Positions 15,864-23,993 of a DNA stretch of 46,942 nucleotides are shown here, in pieces (positions within the stretch are counted from its first letter, which is position 1; each line of letters starts with the position of its first letter). The stretch comes from Spirochaetales bacterium. GTDB taxonomy: Bacteria > Spirochaetota > Spirochaetia > Sphaerochaetales > Sphaerochaetaceae. A program made the translations under genes and the position numbers. Below the pieces are notes generated by a model. That model worked only from the letters and a program-made list of their open reading frames with translations. It was not told where the DNA came from and searched no databases. The stretch is from the NCBI GenBank assembly GCA_022788185.1, contig JALEVV010000035.1:1-46942 (forward strand), written 5' to 3'.

Positions 15864-17066
15864 ATGAAAAAATCCAAGGCTGAGATTCAGAGCATGATCA
15901 GTACCCTCAAGGGACTTAAGACTGATAACATGTATCTCAACGACTTCTTCCATACATGGAAAGAGACAGATGATGAGATCAGCGCAGTATTTGAGGTTGC
16001 TGAGATCCTCCGCGCCATGAGAGAGAACAACATCTCCACCAAGGTTTTCGATTCAGGCCTTGGTATCTCAGTGTTCCGCGATAACTCAACAAGAACACGT
16101 TTCTCATTTGCATCCGCATGTAACCTCCTCGGTCTCGAGGTTCAGGATCTTGATGAGAAGGTTTCCCAGATCGCACATGGTGAAACAGTCCGTGAGACAG
16201 CAAACATGGTTTCCTTCATGGCAGATGTCATCGGTATCCGCGATGACATGTACATCGGTAAGGGCCACACATACATGAAGACCGTTTCCGAAGCAGTTCA
16301 GGAAGGTTACAATGACGGCGTTCTCGAGCAGAGACCCACTCTCGTAAACCTCCAGTGTGATATCGACCATCCGACCCAGTCCATGGCTGATATGCTCCAT
16401 GTAATCAACTACTTCGGCGGTGTTGAGAACCTCAAGGGCAAGAAGATTGCAATGACATGGGCTTATTCTCCTTCCTACGGTAAGCCGCTCTCAGTTCCCC
16501 AGGGTATCATTGGTCTCTTCTCCAGATTCGGCATGGACGTTGTCCTCGCTTATCCGGAAGGCTATGACATCATGGATGATGTTGTTGAAGTCGCAAAGAA
16601 GAATGCTGAAGCATCCGGCGGTTCCTTCAAGAAGGTTAACTCAATGGAAGAGGCATTCAAGGATGCCGATATCGTATATCCCAAGTCATGGGCTCCCTTT
16701 GCAGTAATGGAAGAAAGGACAAAGCTTGTTGGCGAAGGTAAGTTCGATGAACTCAAGGAACTCGAGAAGAGATGTCTTGAGAACAATGCCAAGTTCAAGA
16801 ACTGGACATGTACCGAAGAACTCATGAAGACCACCAAGGACGGTAAGGCTCTCTACATGCACTGCCTCCCTGCAGACATTTCCGGTCTCTCCTGTAAGGA
16901 AGGTGAGGTTGAGCAGAGCGTATTCGACCGCTACCTCGTTCCTCTCTACAAGGAAGCAAGCTACAAGCCTTACATCATCGCCGCAATGATCTTCCTTGCC
17001 AAGTTCAAGGATCCCAGCGCCAAGCTCGAAGAGCTCCTTGAGGATGCAAAGCCCAGAATCAAATAA
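15864..17066 (+). CDS. ygeW: YgeW-type knotted carbamoyltransferase
   Basis: A 400-aa member of the aspartate/ornithine carbamoyltransferase superfamily, YgeW branch. The carbamoyl-phosphate motif STRTR is at 75-79, HPTQSMAD at 169-176 and HCLPAD at 333-338. YgeW proteins bind carbamoyl phosphate but lack known ornithine or aspartate activity; the true substrate is unsettled. In E. coli and gut anaerobes ygeW belongs to the gene set for selenium-dependent, xanthine dehydrogenase-linked purine breakdown, which fits the selenium and molybdenum genes on both sides here. ATG 15864 is chosen because CAGGAGAG lies at 15847-15854; the frame's earlier start (15813) has no such site. Monocistronic, with a terminator at 17091. 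Confidence 0.9.
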   Translation: MKKSKAEIQSMISTLKGLKTDNMYLNDFFHTWKETDDEISAVFEVAEILRAMRENNISTKVFDSGLGISVFRDNSTRTRFSFASACNLLGLEVQDLDEKVSQIAHGETVRETANMVSFMADVIGIRDDMYIGKGHTYMKTVSEAVQEGYNDGVLEQRPTLVNLQCDIDHPTQSMADMLHVINYFGGVENLKGKKIAMTWAYSPSYGKPLSVPQGIIGLFSRFGMDVVLAYPEGYDIMDDVVEVAKKNAEASGGSFKKVNSMEEAFKDADIVYPKSWAPFAVMEERTKLVGEGKFDELKELEKRCLENNAKFKNWTCTEELMKTTKDGKALYMHCLPADISGLSCKEGEVEQSVFDRYLVPLYKEASYKPYIIAAMIFLAKFKDPSAKLEELLEDAKPRIK

Positions 17067-17090
17067 TACTGATATTCATCAGTCCTCCTG

Positions 17091-17116
17091 CTCCCGGTTA
17101 CGTGCCGGGAGTTTTT
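17091..17116 (+). terminator. Rho-independent terminator of ygeW
   Basis: CTCCCGG (17091-17097) pairs with CCGGGAG (17105-17111) around a 7-nt loop and is followed by TTTTTAT. Confidence 0.9.
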
Positions 17117-17130
17117 ATCTAAGCGACAGG

Positions 17131-17165
17131 GCAAAAAGAAGCTGCCGGAGATGATCCCCGGCAGC
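17131..17165 (-). terminator. Rho-independent terminator of the leftward importer operon
   Basis: GCTGCCGG (17141-17148) pairs with CCGGCAGC (17158-17165). On the minus strand it is followed by TTCTTTTT (17140-17133), so it ends the operon whose last gene stops at 17183. Confidence 0.85.
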
Positions 17166-17182
17166 AACATGAAACAAACTCT

Positions 17183-18232
17183 TTATCTTGAAAGCTCTCT
17201 CTTCTCTGCTTCAGTCAGTGTATGTCCGTAGTAGAGTGAATAGAACTCTTCAGCCTTTGAAAGGAAATCCTCTGTGTTGAGCTCGGGATAGAGCTTTGAC
17301 GCTGCATAGTAGATTCCGATTATCCTGTTTACCGCAGGTGGTGCATCGATCATGGGGAAGAGCACTTCAGGCACTCTGTATACCTTATTAGCCTGAACTG
17401 CGGGAAGGTACGCCCATTCGCTCTTCGTCGTGATCACATTATATGCACTGTCTTCCAGAACGAAGATCATCTCAACATTGAGTTTATAGAGCTCCTCGAG
17501 GGAAATTTGGTTGTTACCGCTGGAGATCGTGGTATCAACAACGTTGTTTCCGCCCACTGTTTCCAGTACTTCAGCATGGAAGTTTCCTCTTGGAATGGCT
17601 CCAAGACCATCCAGGTTGGTTGCATAGTAGAAATCGGTGCTGTCGGTAACCTGTCCTGCAATGGTGTGAGCATAGTTCACTGCTTCCTGAGCGAAGGCTG
17701 CAAGCTCATTGCCCCTTTCTTCCCTGTGGAGTGCTTCCCCCATCCTTGAGAATGTATCTGCAATGCCATTGAGATGGCTTTCAATGAAGATTACGGGAAT
17801 TCCGATGTCCGATGACAGTTTATCCAGATCGCTTATCATGTCTGCAGTGCTTCCCTTGATCTCGCCCACGTCGATCACGACCTGAGGGGAGGCCACAATG
17901 AGGGCTTCCCTGTTGAGATTGGCTTTCTTTCCATAGAAGGTTCCCAGTACGGGAAGGGAAGCGTAATCGCTGCCGAAGAACTCGGTTTCAACGGCGGAAG
18001 GCCTGGTCGTGACACCTATGATCAGGTCTGAATCAAAGGCAAGCAGGAATGCACTTGCCATGCTTCCGCTAGGAGCAACACGATCGATGTTCACAGGAAG
18101 TGTCACTTCACGTCCCAGATCGTCCGTGAAGACGAAGGTTTCCTCTGCCTTTGCCGCTTCTGCTGCCCCCTGTGCGAACAGTACAGTTACCGACAGTAAG
18201 AGTACCGTGATGATCAGAGTCAGTTTTTTCAT
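17183..18232 (-). CDS. Periplasmic binding protein of FecB/BtuF/MolA type, probable molybdate/tungstate
   Basis: A 349-aa class III solute-binding protein. The signal peptide (MKKLTLIITVLL...) ends with LFAQGAAEAA and has no lipobox cysteine, so the protein is probably soluble in the periplasm. The mature start FVFTDDLGREVTLP is the usual opening of this family, and two Rossmann-like lobes follow. Such proteins bind siderophores, cobalamin, heme or, in the MolBCA system, molybdate/tungstate. I favour molybdate because the operon begins with a ModE-type DNA-binding domain and lies beside molybdenum hydroxylase maturation genes. It is the last gene, with its ATG immediately after the methyltransferase stop. 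The substrate is inferred, not seen. Confidence 0.8.
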   Translation of the reverse strand: MKKLTLIITVLLLSVTVLFAQGAAEAAKAEETFVFTDDLGREVTLPVNIDRVAPSGSMASAFLLAFDSDLIIGVTTRPSAVETEFFGSDYASLPVLGTFYGKKANLNREALIVASPQVVIDVGEIKGSTADMISDLDKLSSDIGIPVIFIESHLNGIADTFSRMGEALHREERGNELAAFAQEAVNYAHTIAGQVTDSTDFYYATNLDGLGAIPRGNFHAEVLETVGGNNVVDTTISSGNNQISLEELYKLNVEMIFVLEDSAYNVITTKSEWAYLPAVQANKVYRVPEVLFPMIDAPPAVNRIIGIYYAASKLYPELNTEDFLSKAEEFYSLYYGHTLTEAEKRELSR

Positions 18233-18877
18233 TTATTCCTCCTTTGAGATTACAAAAAGGCCGAATGCCTTTCTGTTGATGGCGATGTATCCGCCTTCAG
18301 TCTTTTCTATTGATGTATTTATCGTCCTGTTTTTATAGTTCTCCCTGATGAAGCTTTCCGCTTCCTCCTTTGAGGAAAGCGGCTGGTTGAATGAAAGCCT
18401 TTCAAGAGAGAAGGTGTACTTCACGCCTCTTTCCCTGAGATAGTTTACGGTCTCAAGACTTCTGGAAAACCTTGTCTCACCGGCTCCGGCATGTTCATTC
18501 TGGATGTAGATAAGCTTCTTAGTGCATGATGATAGAAGTACATCAAGATTATCCTCTTCCCTTATGCGTCCGAAGAAGACGGCAAGAGCCACATCCCTTA
18601 CTATCGGGGTGGTATAGGCATCTTCTAGCAGGAAGGATGAGGATGGGAATCTGTTTTTTGCAAATGTAATTGCCTTCTCATCCGTGTCGATACCCGTCAC
18701 GTCAAATCCGTTGGATGACAGTTCGTGAGTAATGTATCCAAGTCCGCATCCTAGTTCCACAATGGTATCTTCCGCATCAAGGTAATCCATAATAAGCTTA
18801 GTGAGATCTTTATGGAAACTGGAAGCGGATGCCGCTTTCTCATATAGTCTTATTCTCTCATCACTCCACCACATCAT
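18233..18877 (-). CDS. Class I SAM-dependent methyltransferase inside the importer operon
   Basis: A 214-aa cytoplasmic protein. The SAM-binding motif I VELGCGLGYIT is at about residues 39-49 and motif II acidic residue in GIDTD at about 61-65, with the Rossmann strands expected of class I enzymes. The second half (residues about 110-205) is less typical. The start overlaps the ATPase gene by 17 bp and the stop abuts the binding-protein start, so it is an integral operon member. Its substrate is unknown: it might modify the transported ligand, a metallophore, or an unrelated molecule. Similar methyltransferases occur near several metal importers, but no function follows from that. Confidence 0.75.
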   Translation of the reverse strand: MMWWSDERIRLYEKAASASSFHKDLTKLIMDYLDAEDTIVELGCGLGYITHELSSNGFDVTGIDTDEKAITFAKNRFPSSSFLLEDAYTTPIVRDVALAVFFGRIREEDNLDVLLSSCTKKLIYIQNEHAGAGETRFSRSLETVNYLRERGVKYTFSLERLSFNQPLSSKEEAESFIRENYKNRTINTSIEKTEGGYIAINRKAFGLFVISKEE

Positions 18878-19640
18878 GCCATCCCTTCAGGACTATGTAC
18901 TGTCCTTTGTAGTATTCAACGGAAATAGGTGTGTTATAGTAATCAGAAAGAATGTCTGCCTTTATTAGCTCTTCCACGCTTCCGCTGAATATAATCACAC
19001 CATCCTTCATCAGGACTATGCGGGATGCGGTGTTAAGTGCTTCCGATAAGCTGTGCATCGATATTATCGATATGTAGCCATCAGAACTTAGCTTTCTGAT
19101 GAGGTTCAGAAGGCACTCTGAGTTGCCATAGTCCAAAGCGGACGTGGGTTCATCAAAGAGCAGTATCCTTGATCCCCCAACCAGTGCCCGGGAAGCGGTA
19201 ACAAGCTGCCTCTCACCTCCCGAGAGTGTTGTTATGTCCCTGTCCTTAAGGTTTCTTATTCCGAAGAAGTCCAATGCCCGGAGTGCCGCTTCCTCATCCT
19301 TATCCTTTGGTGATGACAGTGTGGAAAGGGTAGGGGTTACCCCCATGAGCACATAGCTCAGTACTGAGTAGGAATAGATATTCCTGCTCTCCTGCGGGAT
19401 GTAGGAAAGGAGTCTGCTCCTTTCCTTAATGGTCATTGTGCCCACATTCATGCCACCAACGGTAACCTCTCCTGATGATGGGGTGAGCAGGTGAAGGATG
19501 TTCTTTAACAGCGTGCTCTTTCCGCTTCCGTTCTTTCCGAGAAGGGCAACGGTCTCACCGCTTTCCACCCTGAGGTTTATGTGTTTCAGTGTTTCCTTCC
19601 TGCCATAGGAGAAGGAAAGATCTTTAACTTCCAGGATCAT
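18861..19640 (-). CDS. ABC importer ATPase, FecE/BtuD/MolC type
   Basis: A 259-aa ATP-binding subunit. Walker A GKNGSGKST is at 35-43, the Q-loop in IPQE at about 81-84, signature LSGGERQ at 139-145 and Walker B LLFDEP at 160-165, followed by the H-loop SMHS. It should power the FecCD-type permease encoded upstream, with which it overlaps by 4 bp. Length and motifs are typical of type II importers for iron chelates, cobalamin or molybdate. Substrate is taken from the operon context (ModE-type regulator). Confidence 0.92.
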   Translation of the reverse strand: MILEVKDLSFSYGRKETLKHINLRVESGETVALLGKNGSGKSTLLKNILHLLTPSSGEVTVGGMNVGTMTIKERSRLLSYIPQESRNIYSYSVLSYVLMGVTPTLSTLSSPKDKDEEAALRALDFFGIRNLKDRDITTLSGGERQLVTASRALVGGSRILLFDEPTSALDYGNSECLLNLIRKLSSDGYISIISMHSLSEALNTASRIVLMKDGVIIFSGSVEELIKADILSDYYNTPISVEYYKGQYIVLKGWHDVVE

Positions 19641-20623
19641 ATCTTCCTTCCCTCCCTTATTATGAGATACAGGAAGAAGGGTGCTCCGATGAGGGATGTC
19701 AGGATACCAAGTGGCAGCTCCACTGTGGTCAGTGTCCTTGAGACAGTATCAACCAGAAGAATGAACGAAGAGCCTAAAAGGATTGAGGCAGGTACAGTCC
19801 TCCTGTAGTCACAGCCAAGGACCATGCGGACAAGGTGAGGTATTACCAGTCCCACATAGCTTATCATTCCGCAAAGGGAAGTGGCAGTAGCCGTGATTAC
19901 TGTCGCCGATATGATGCATACATATCTCAATGCCTTTGTGTTTACTCCCAGGGCCTTTGCTTCCTCTTCACCCTGAGTCATTACATTGAGTCTCCAGCGG
20001 AATATCACTATGGGTATTGTTGCCAGTGTGATGAGGATGGCTGTGGGAAGTATGTCTTCAGATCTCACACTGCTCATGGAGCCCATCAGGAAGTATGTTA
20101 TCTGGGGAAGGGATTCCTCCGGATCGGCAATTAGTTTAACAAAGCTGATTAGTGCCGAGAACACTGATGAGACCATCATGCCTGCAAGCACAAGCGTAAG
20201 GGTAGGGTTACCCTTAACATTTCTGGCAATGAGCAGGACTATTGCAACGGCAAAGAGTCCAAACAGGAAGCTTGTCACAGTTATGGTGAAGTAATTCATG
20301 CCAAGCAGAATCGCGAGGGCTGCTCCGAAGCCAGCCCCGCTGGTTGAGCCCAGCATATCAGGTGATACCATGGGATTCTGGAATATCCCCTGGTAAACAA
20401 GGCCTGCAAGGGCAAGACCTGCTCCTATGAAGAGGGATATTACGATCCTGGGCATTCTAAGGCTGAATATGATGCTTTTTGCCTGGGGTGAGACTGAAAA
20501 ACCGAAAAGGCCTTTCAGGACCGTTAAGGGTGAAAGGCTGTACCTTCCAAGCTGGAAGGATAGGAGTATTGATACTATGAATATGAGAGCAAAAGGAAAA
20601 AGCCAGTGTCTCCTAAGCTTCAT
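19637..20623 (-). CDS. FecCD-family ABC permease, MolB type
   Basis: A 328-aa inner-membrane protein with about ten transmembrane helices and the FecCD hallmarks: LRLPR-like SLRMPRIVISLFIGAGLALAG near residue 60, GSTSGAGFG near 95, the coupling-helix GEEEAKALG near 220, and GLVIPHLVR near 260. It forms the channel of the type II importer with the ATPase and binding protein that follow. Its start overlaps the end of the ModE-like gene by 11 bp, which ties the regulator to the transporter. It could equally be an iron-chelate or cobalamin permease by sequence alone. Confidence 0.9.
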   Translation of the reverse strand: MKLRRHWLFPFALIFIVSILLSFQLGRYSLSPLTVLKGLFGFSVSPQAKSIIFSLRMPRIVISLFIGAGLALAGLVYQGIFQNPMVSPDMLGSTSGAGFGAALAILLGMNYFTITVTSFLFGLFAVAIVLLIARNVKGNPTLTLVLAGMMVSSVFSALISFVKLIADPEESLPQITYFLMGSMSSVRSEDILPTAILITLATIPIVIFRWRLNVMTQGEEEAKALGVNTKALRYVCIISATVITATATSLCGMISYVGLVIPHLVRMVLGCDYRRTVPASILLGSSFILLVDTVSRTLTTVELPLGILTSLIGAPFFLYLIIREGRKI

Positions 20624-20924
20624 AGATCTCTCCGAACTTCAGTCGTGTGAACTCTTCGACTTCCTTTTCCAGCCTTTCATACTTTTCCATGAAGGAAAGT
20701 GCATAAGGAGTGAGCGTGGCGCTTCCGCCTCCTGCACCCCCTGCCTGGGAGATTATCGCATTCTCTCCGGTTTCGAGTCTGAAGGTCTTAATCATCTTTC
20801 TTGCTTTCGAGTAGGAGAGCCCCATCTCCTCTGCAGCTGTAAGCAGGGAGCCTGTCTTAGCAACGTTCTTCAGCAGTTCAAGTGTCCCGGGACCAAAGAA
20901 CTTATCTTCATTTATTACTGTCAT
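20613..20924 (-). CDS. ModE-type winged-helix regulator (DNA-binding domain only)
   Basis: About 103 aa from ATG 20924, chosen because family members start just before the strand that precedes LELLKNVAKTGSL; a start at 20981 would add 19 atypical residues. The LysR-like helix-turn-helix (GSLLTAAEEMGLSYSKARKMI, about 25-45) and the Gly-rich wing GGAGGGSATLT (62-72) match the ModE N-terminal domain. The molybdate-binding MopI domains of full ModE are absent, as in many short relatives. It is the first gene of the importer operon and probably regulates it in response to molybdate or tungstate, but how a short form senses ligand is unknown. Confidence 0.82.
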   Translation of the reverse strand: MTVINEDKFFGPGTLELLKNVAKTGSLLTAAEEMGLSYSKARKMIKTFRLETGENAIISQAGGAGGGSATLTPYALSFMEKYERLEKEVEEFTRLKFGEIYEA

Positions 20925-20972
20925 TTTTACTGCTATCTTCACGATTGTTTTCCAAAAACTATTCGAAGTATA

Positions 20973-20993
20973 ACATATCAATCATCAATATGT
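20973..20993 (-). promoter_or_regulatory. Candidate operator upstream of the ModE-type gene
   Basis: ACATAT (20973-20978) and ATATGT (20988-20993) form an inverted repeat with a 9-bp spacer about 50 bp before the chosen start. It resembles the AT-rich dyads bound by ModE proteins but is short. Confidence 0.3.
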
Positions 20994-21023
20994 AAAATGA
21001 AAAATAATGGATGATAAATAAAT

Positions 21024-21047
21024 GATCCTGTCCGGATGGACAGGATC
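21024..21047 (-). terminator. Terminator of the CxxC lipoprotein gene
   Basis: Perfect 10-bp stem (21024-21033 with 21038-21047) with loop GGAT. On the minus strand it is followed by ATTTATTTATC. Confidence 0.75.
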
Positions 21048-21068
21048 GAAATAACAGAATTCCTTCAA

Positions 21069-22292
21069 TTAATCAAGTTTTTTAAAGGTATGCTTTCCAA
21101 TACCCCCTGCTTGTATTGTAATGTCAATTGTACCATCTTTAAGATTCTCGGTTGTAATACCTCCAAAATTTGTTGGTTTTTTATCATTAGGAGACATCCA
21201 AGCCTCAATAATTATACTTGTTTCACTAGAAGATACATTTACACGATAATTATTTATGGAAGTTAACTTTGTTGTTTCTCCTTTCTCATTTTGTGCATAG
21301 ATAAATCCTGAGCCACCTTCCAGAAATTCGATAATCAGATAATGATCCTTTATGGTTGGAATTTCACTTGTTTTGTTTGGTTCTGTAGAAATCCATTTTG
21401 TGTTAACCAATGGAAGTAACAAGGTTTGATCCCCATCATATCCACAAACATCACAACCAGACCATTTATATTTTCCATATGTAAAATATCCAGGTTGTTC
21501 AGTTACTTCGAAATTTCCTGTATGGTTATAGGGCCCAATACTCATGGAGTCAACTGTGACTTTATCTTCTACCATTGCTTCTCCATTATCATAGGCATAG
21601 GGTAAATCGATTGGACATTTTACAGAGAAGAAATGACCTTCAGATTCTGGGATGGGTTCAGAATTTATGACAAGAGGAGTAAAAATATCGTAGTTTGTAC
21701 CTTTTTGTTTCAGAATAATCGAAGTAACATCACCCTGTGAATCAACTACTTCTTCCAGTTCATTCTCTACGACCATGTCACCAGCGCTGATTATTAATTT
21801 GGATTCTTTAATTGAATACGGGAAGGAACCAAAGAATTGGGTTTTTACTTCTTTATTGATTACATCGCCCATAAAACCTAATATCTTTGATTCTTCAAAA
21901 TGATAAATATTAACACTTGCTGGTTGATTAGGCCCGCGGTATCTTGATGAAGCAAAAACCTTTCCGTTTAAAGAAATTGTAGGAATTTCAACAATTGATT
22001 CAGTTTTACAAATAGTGCATTTTGTTTTTTTTGTTCCTGTCGTTAAGTAAGTTGCTTTTTTAGTTGTTTCTCCCTCATCCCAAATATGATTCTGAGGATC
22101 AACAGGTGTTTCTTCTGTTCTTGTCTCCTTACATCCAGTACAGGTGTAGGTTATTACTCCTTTTTCCGAACAGTTTGCTACTTTTGTTACGGTTCCCTTA
22201 TCCCATGTGTGTTCATGAGTGTTGTTCTCACATGATGTGAATGCTGCAAGAACAAGGATAAGTGTTAAAGCGATGATAATCGTTTTTTTCAT
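21069..22292 (-). CDS. Lipoprotein with N-terminal CxxC repeats
   Basis: A 407-aa protein from ATG 22292, chosen for its AAAGGA ribosome site and the signal peptide MKKTIIIALTL... with lipobox AFTSC. After the lipid anchor come two imperfect repeats of about 40 residues (HTWDKGTVTK..., then HIWDEGETTK...). Each contains the pattern T(Y)xCTGC or KTKCTICK, a rubredoxin-like CxxC knuckle common in surface proteins of gut Firmicutes and Treponema. The remaining 300 residues are beta-rich with a further CDVC pair near the middle and no known family. Probably surface-exposed. The gene stands alone with its own terminator and an unusual three-hairpin leader, and is AT-rich relative to flanks. Confidence 0.75.
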   Translation of the reverse strand: MKKTIIIALTLILVLAAFTSCENNTHEHTWDKGTVTKVANCSEKGVITYTCTGCKETRTEETPVDPQNHIWDEGETTKKATYLTTGTKKTKCTICKTESIVEIPTISLNGKVFASSRYRGPNQPASVNIYHFEESKILGFMGDVINKEVKTQFFGSFPYSIKESKLIISAGDMVVENELEEVVDSQGDVTSIILKQKGTNYDIFTPLVINSEPIPESEGHFFSVKCPIDLPYAYDNGEAMVEDKVTVDSMSIGPYNHTGNFEVTEQPGYFTYGKYKWSGCDVCGYDGDQTLLLPLVNTKWISTEPNKTSEIPTIKDHYLIIEFLEGGSGFIYAQNEKGETTKLTSINNYRVNVSSSETSIIIEAWMSPNDKKPTNFGGITTENLKDGTIDITIQAGGIGKHTFKKLD

Positions 22293-22326
22293 TTTGTTTC
22301 CTTTCAAATATGTCATGAGCGAATCA

Positions 22327-22380
22327 CAGGGAAAAAAGCTTCCCTGCGATATCCTATGGATATCAGACAGGAAGCTGTCT
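22327..22380 (-). promoter_or_regulatory. Three tandem perfect hairpins in the leader of the CxxC lipoprotein gene
   Basis: CAGGGAA/TTCCCTG (22327-22333, 22340-22346), GATATCC/GGATATC (22348-22354, 22358-22364) and AGACAG/CTGTCT (22365-22370, 22375-22380) lie end to end, 35 bp before the start codon. Could be a cis-acting RNA or a set of operators. Confidence 0.4.
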
Positions 22381-22877
22381 GTAATTCCCTATGTTCGTTA
22401 AATATAAATTTTTTACATTTAAATACTTAATTAATCCCCACCCCGTTAAGCAAACAGGAGAAAGGGTCATTGATTGTTGTTTCATAGCCCCTCTAACATC
22501 AATAAACCTTAATTAGGGCTTTACGCAAGTTAAAATGTGCTGTCAAGAAAAATCGTCAGTACTGTGATGAATAAATAATAAGAAAGCAGATTTTTTTTGT
22601 ATCAATAGTACATATTGTAATTGATGATAGTTATTTAGGTGTCTCCAAGCATCATGAAGTGACAGGATGGTGGGTGGCGCAGTGATAAAATGGGATTTGT
22701 ATTTGTGCACATCAGTGTGTGCTATTTTCAGCCATAATGAAATCCCGCCATTCCAGTCCAAAGAAAAAGCGGGATTAATTTTCCTAATTTTCTGAGGTAA
22801 CCACCGTCTATCGGTAGTTGCTTTCATTTGCAATAGTACTTGGGATTTTCTCTTAAGTCAAAGAGTTGTGAGTTGTT
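22381..22877. other. 497-bp gene-free region
   Basis: AT-rich spacer between the CDF gene stop and the lipoprotein leader. A 96-codon minus-strand frame at 22543-22833 has no ribosome site, no family and unusual composition, so I do not call it. AGCCC and GGGCT around 22484-22525 could pair at long range. The promoter for the lipoprotein gene should lie here; nothing else is recognised. Confidence 0.4.
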
Positions 22878-23993
22878 TCAGTCATATTCAGGGTCGATCG
22901 TGAATTCAAAGGTGTAATCGGGCCATTTATCTTTCAGAAGTTTCAGGAGTTCCTGCTTGTATGCTCCGTAGTTGGAAACCTTGAAATCAACAACAACATC
23001 GAAGTGGACCAGATTGGAATCAAGATGGACGTGGAAAGCATGAAGGGATAGAACATGCGGTGTTTTTTCCTTCAGATACTCAAGTATGTCTTTCTTAAGT
23101 TCCCTTACATCCTCCCTGAAGTCGTTTACCGCAAAGAGACCGAAGGTGAAGTATATTCCCAGTTCATCTTCAATTTCCTTTGAGGCATCTGTCATTGCAT
23201 CAAAGATGTTTTCGGCATGGGCCCTGGTCGGAACCTCCACGTTGCATGTGCCCATGCACCTTTCAGGTCCATAAGAGTGGAGCATGATGTCATAGCCACC
23301 CTTCAGAGGCGGATGCTTTCTTATGATTGCCCTGATCTTATCAACGGTTTCCTTGTCAGGGCGTTCACCCATAAGGGCCGAGTTTGTTTCAAGGAATGAT
23401 GATATGGCTGCATAGAATATGAAGAGTGAAACAACTATACCCATGACACCATCAACGGGGAAGGTGGTGTATCTGGATGCAAAGAGGGATATAAGTGTAA
23501 GCGATGTTACGAGCACATCGGAAAGGGCATCCTTTCCGGTTGCCTTAAGCGCTTCACTGTCCACTCTTTTTCCCTGGGTTGTATTCAGGATACTCAGTCC
23601 TATCTTGGTTATTATGGATAGGATAAGGATTACAACTGCAACCGGTGCAAGTGTTATCGTTTCCGGGTGCTTCAGCTTATCGATTGAAGACATCAGACAG
23701 TTATATCCCGCAATGAGGATGATAATGGAGATTATCATTGCAGAGAGATACTCTGTCCTTCCGTACCCCAAAGGATGCTTTCTGGTAGGCTTCATCTTTC
23801 CCATTCTGTAACCCAGCAGGGTAATGACTGCAGAGAGGGAATCGGAAAGGTTGTTGATGGCGTCGTTGGTGATGGCGACACTCCTGGTGATCGTACCTGC
23901 GATGAATTTAAGAAGCGAGAAGGAAAGGTTGGCTACGATCCCGGTGAGACCTACCCTTCTTATGACCTTCTGTCTTGTTAAATCATTTTTCAT
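22878..23993 (-). CDS. Cation diffusion facilitator (CDF) metal efflux protein
   Basis: A 371-aa inner-membrane protein with six predicted helices (residues about 15-210) and a long cytoplasmic tail. It exports divalent metals in exchange for protons. Metal-site motifs are visible: NDAINNLSD in the second helix (residues 43-51) and KDALSDVLV in the fifth. The TM2 motif differs from the HxxxD/DxxxD of typical zinc exporters, so manganese, iron or another metal is possible. The C-terminal region is duplicated-looking, with a first ferredoxin-like domain (about 215-290) and a second segment (about 300-371) containing HAFHVHLDSNLVHFDVVVDF, making the protein longer than usual. Flanked by two lipoproteins; no operon partner. 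Confidence 0.88.
   Translation of the reverse strand: MKNDLTRQKVIRRVGLTGIVANLSFSLLKFIAGTITRSVAITNDAINNLSDSLSAVITLLGYRMGKMKPTRKHPLGYGRTEYLSAMIISIIILIAGYNCLMSSIDKLKHPETITLAPVAVVILILSIITKIGLSILNTTQGKRVDSEALKATGKDALSDVLVTSLTLISLFASRYTTFPVDGVMGIVVSLFIFYAAISSFLETNSALMGERPDKETVDKIRAIIRKHPPLKGGYDIMLHSYGPERCMGTCNVEVPTRAHAENIFDAMTDASKEIEDELGIYFTFGLFAVNDFREDVRELKKDILEYLKEKTPHVLSLHAFHVHLDSNLVHFDVVVDFKVSNYGAYKQELLKLLKDKWPDYTFEFTIDPEYD

Noticed and set aside
20427-21014. 195-codon plus-strand frame opposite the permease and ModE-type genes
   Set aside because: Antisense to two clear protein families and has no family features or export signal.
22543-22833. 96-codon minus-strand open frame
   Set aside because: No ribosome site, no recognisable family, odd composition; treated as chance.
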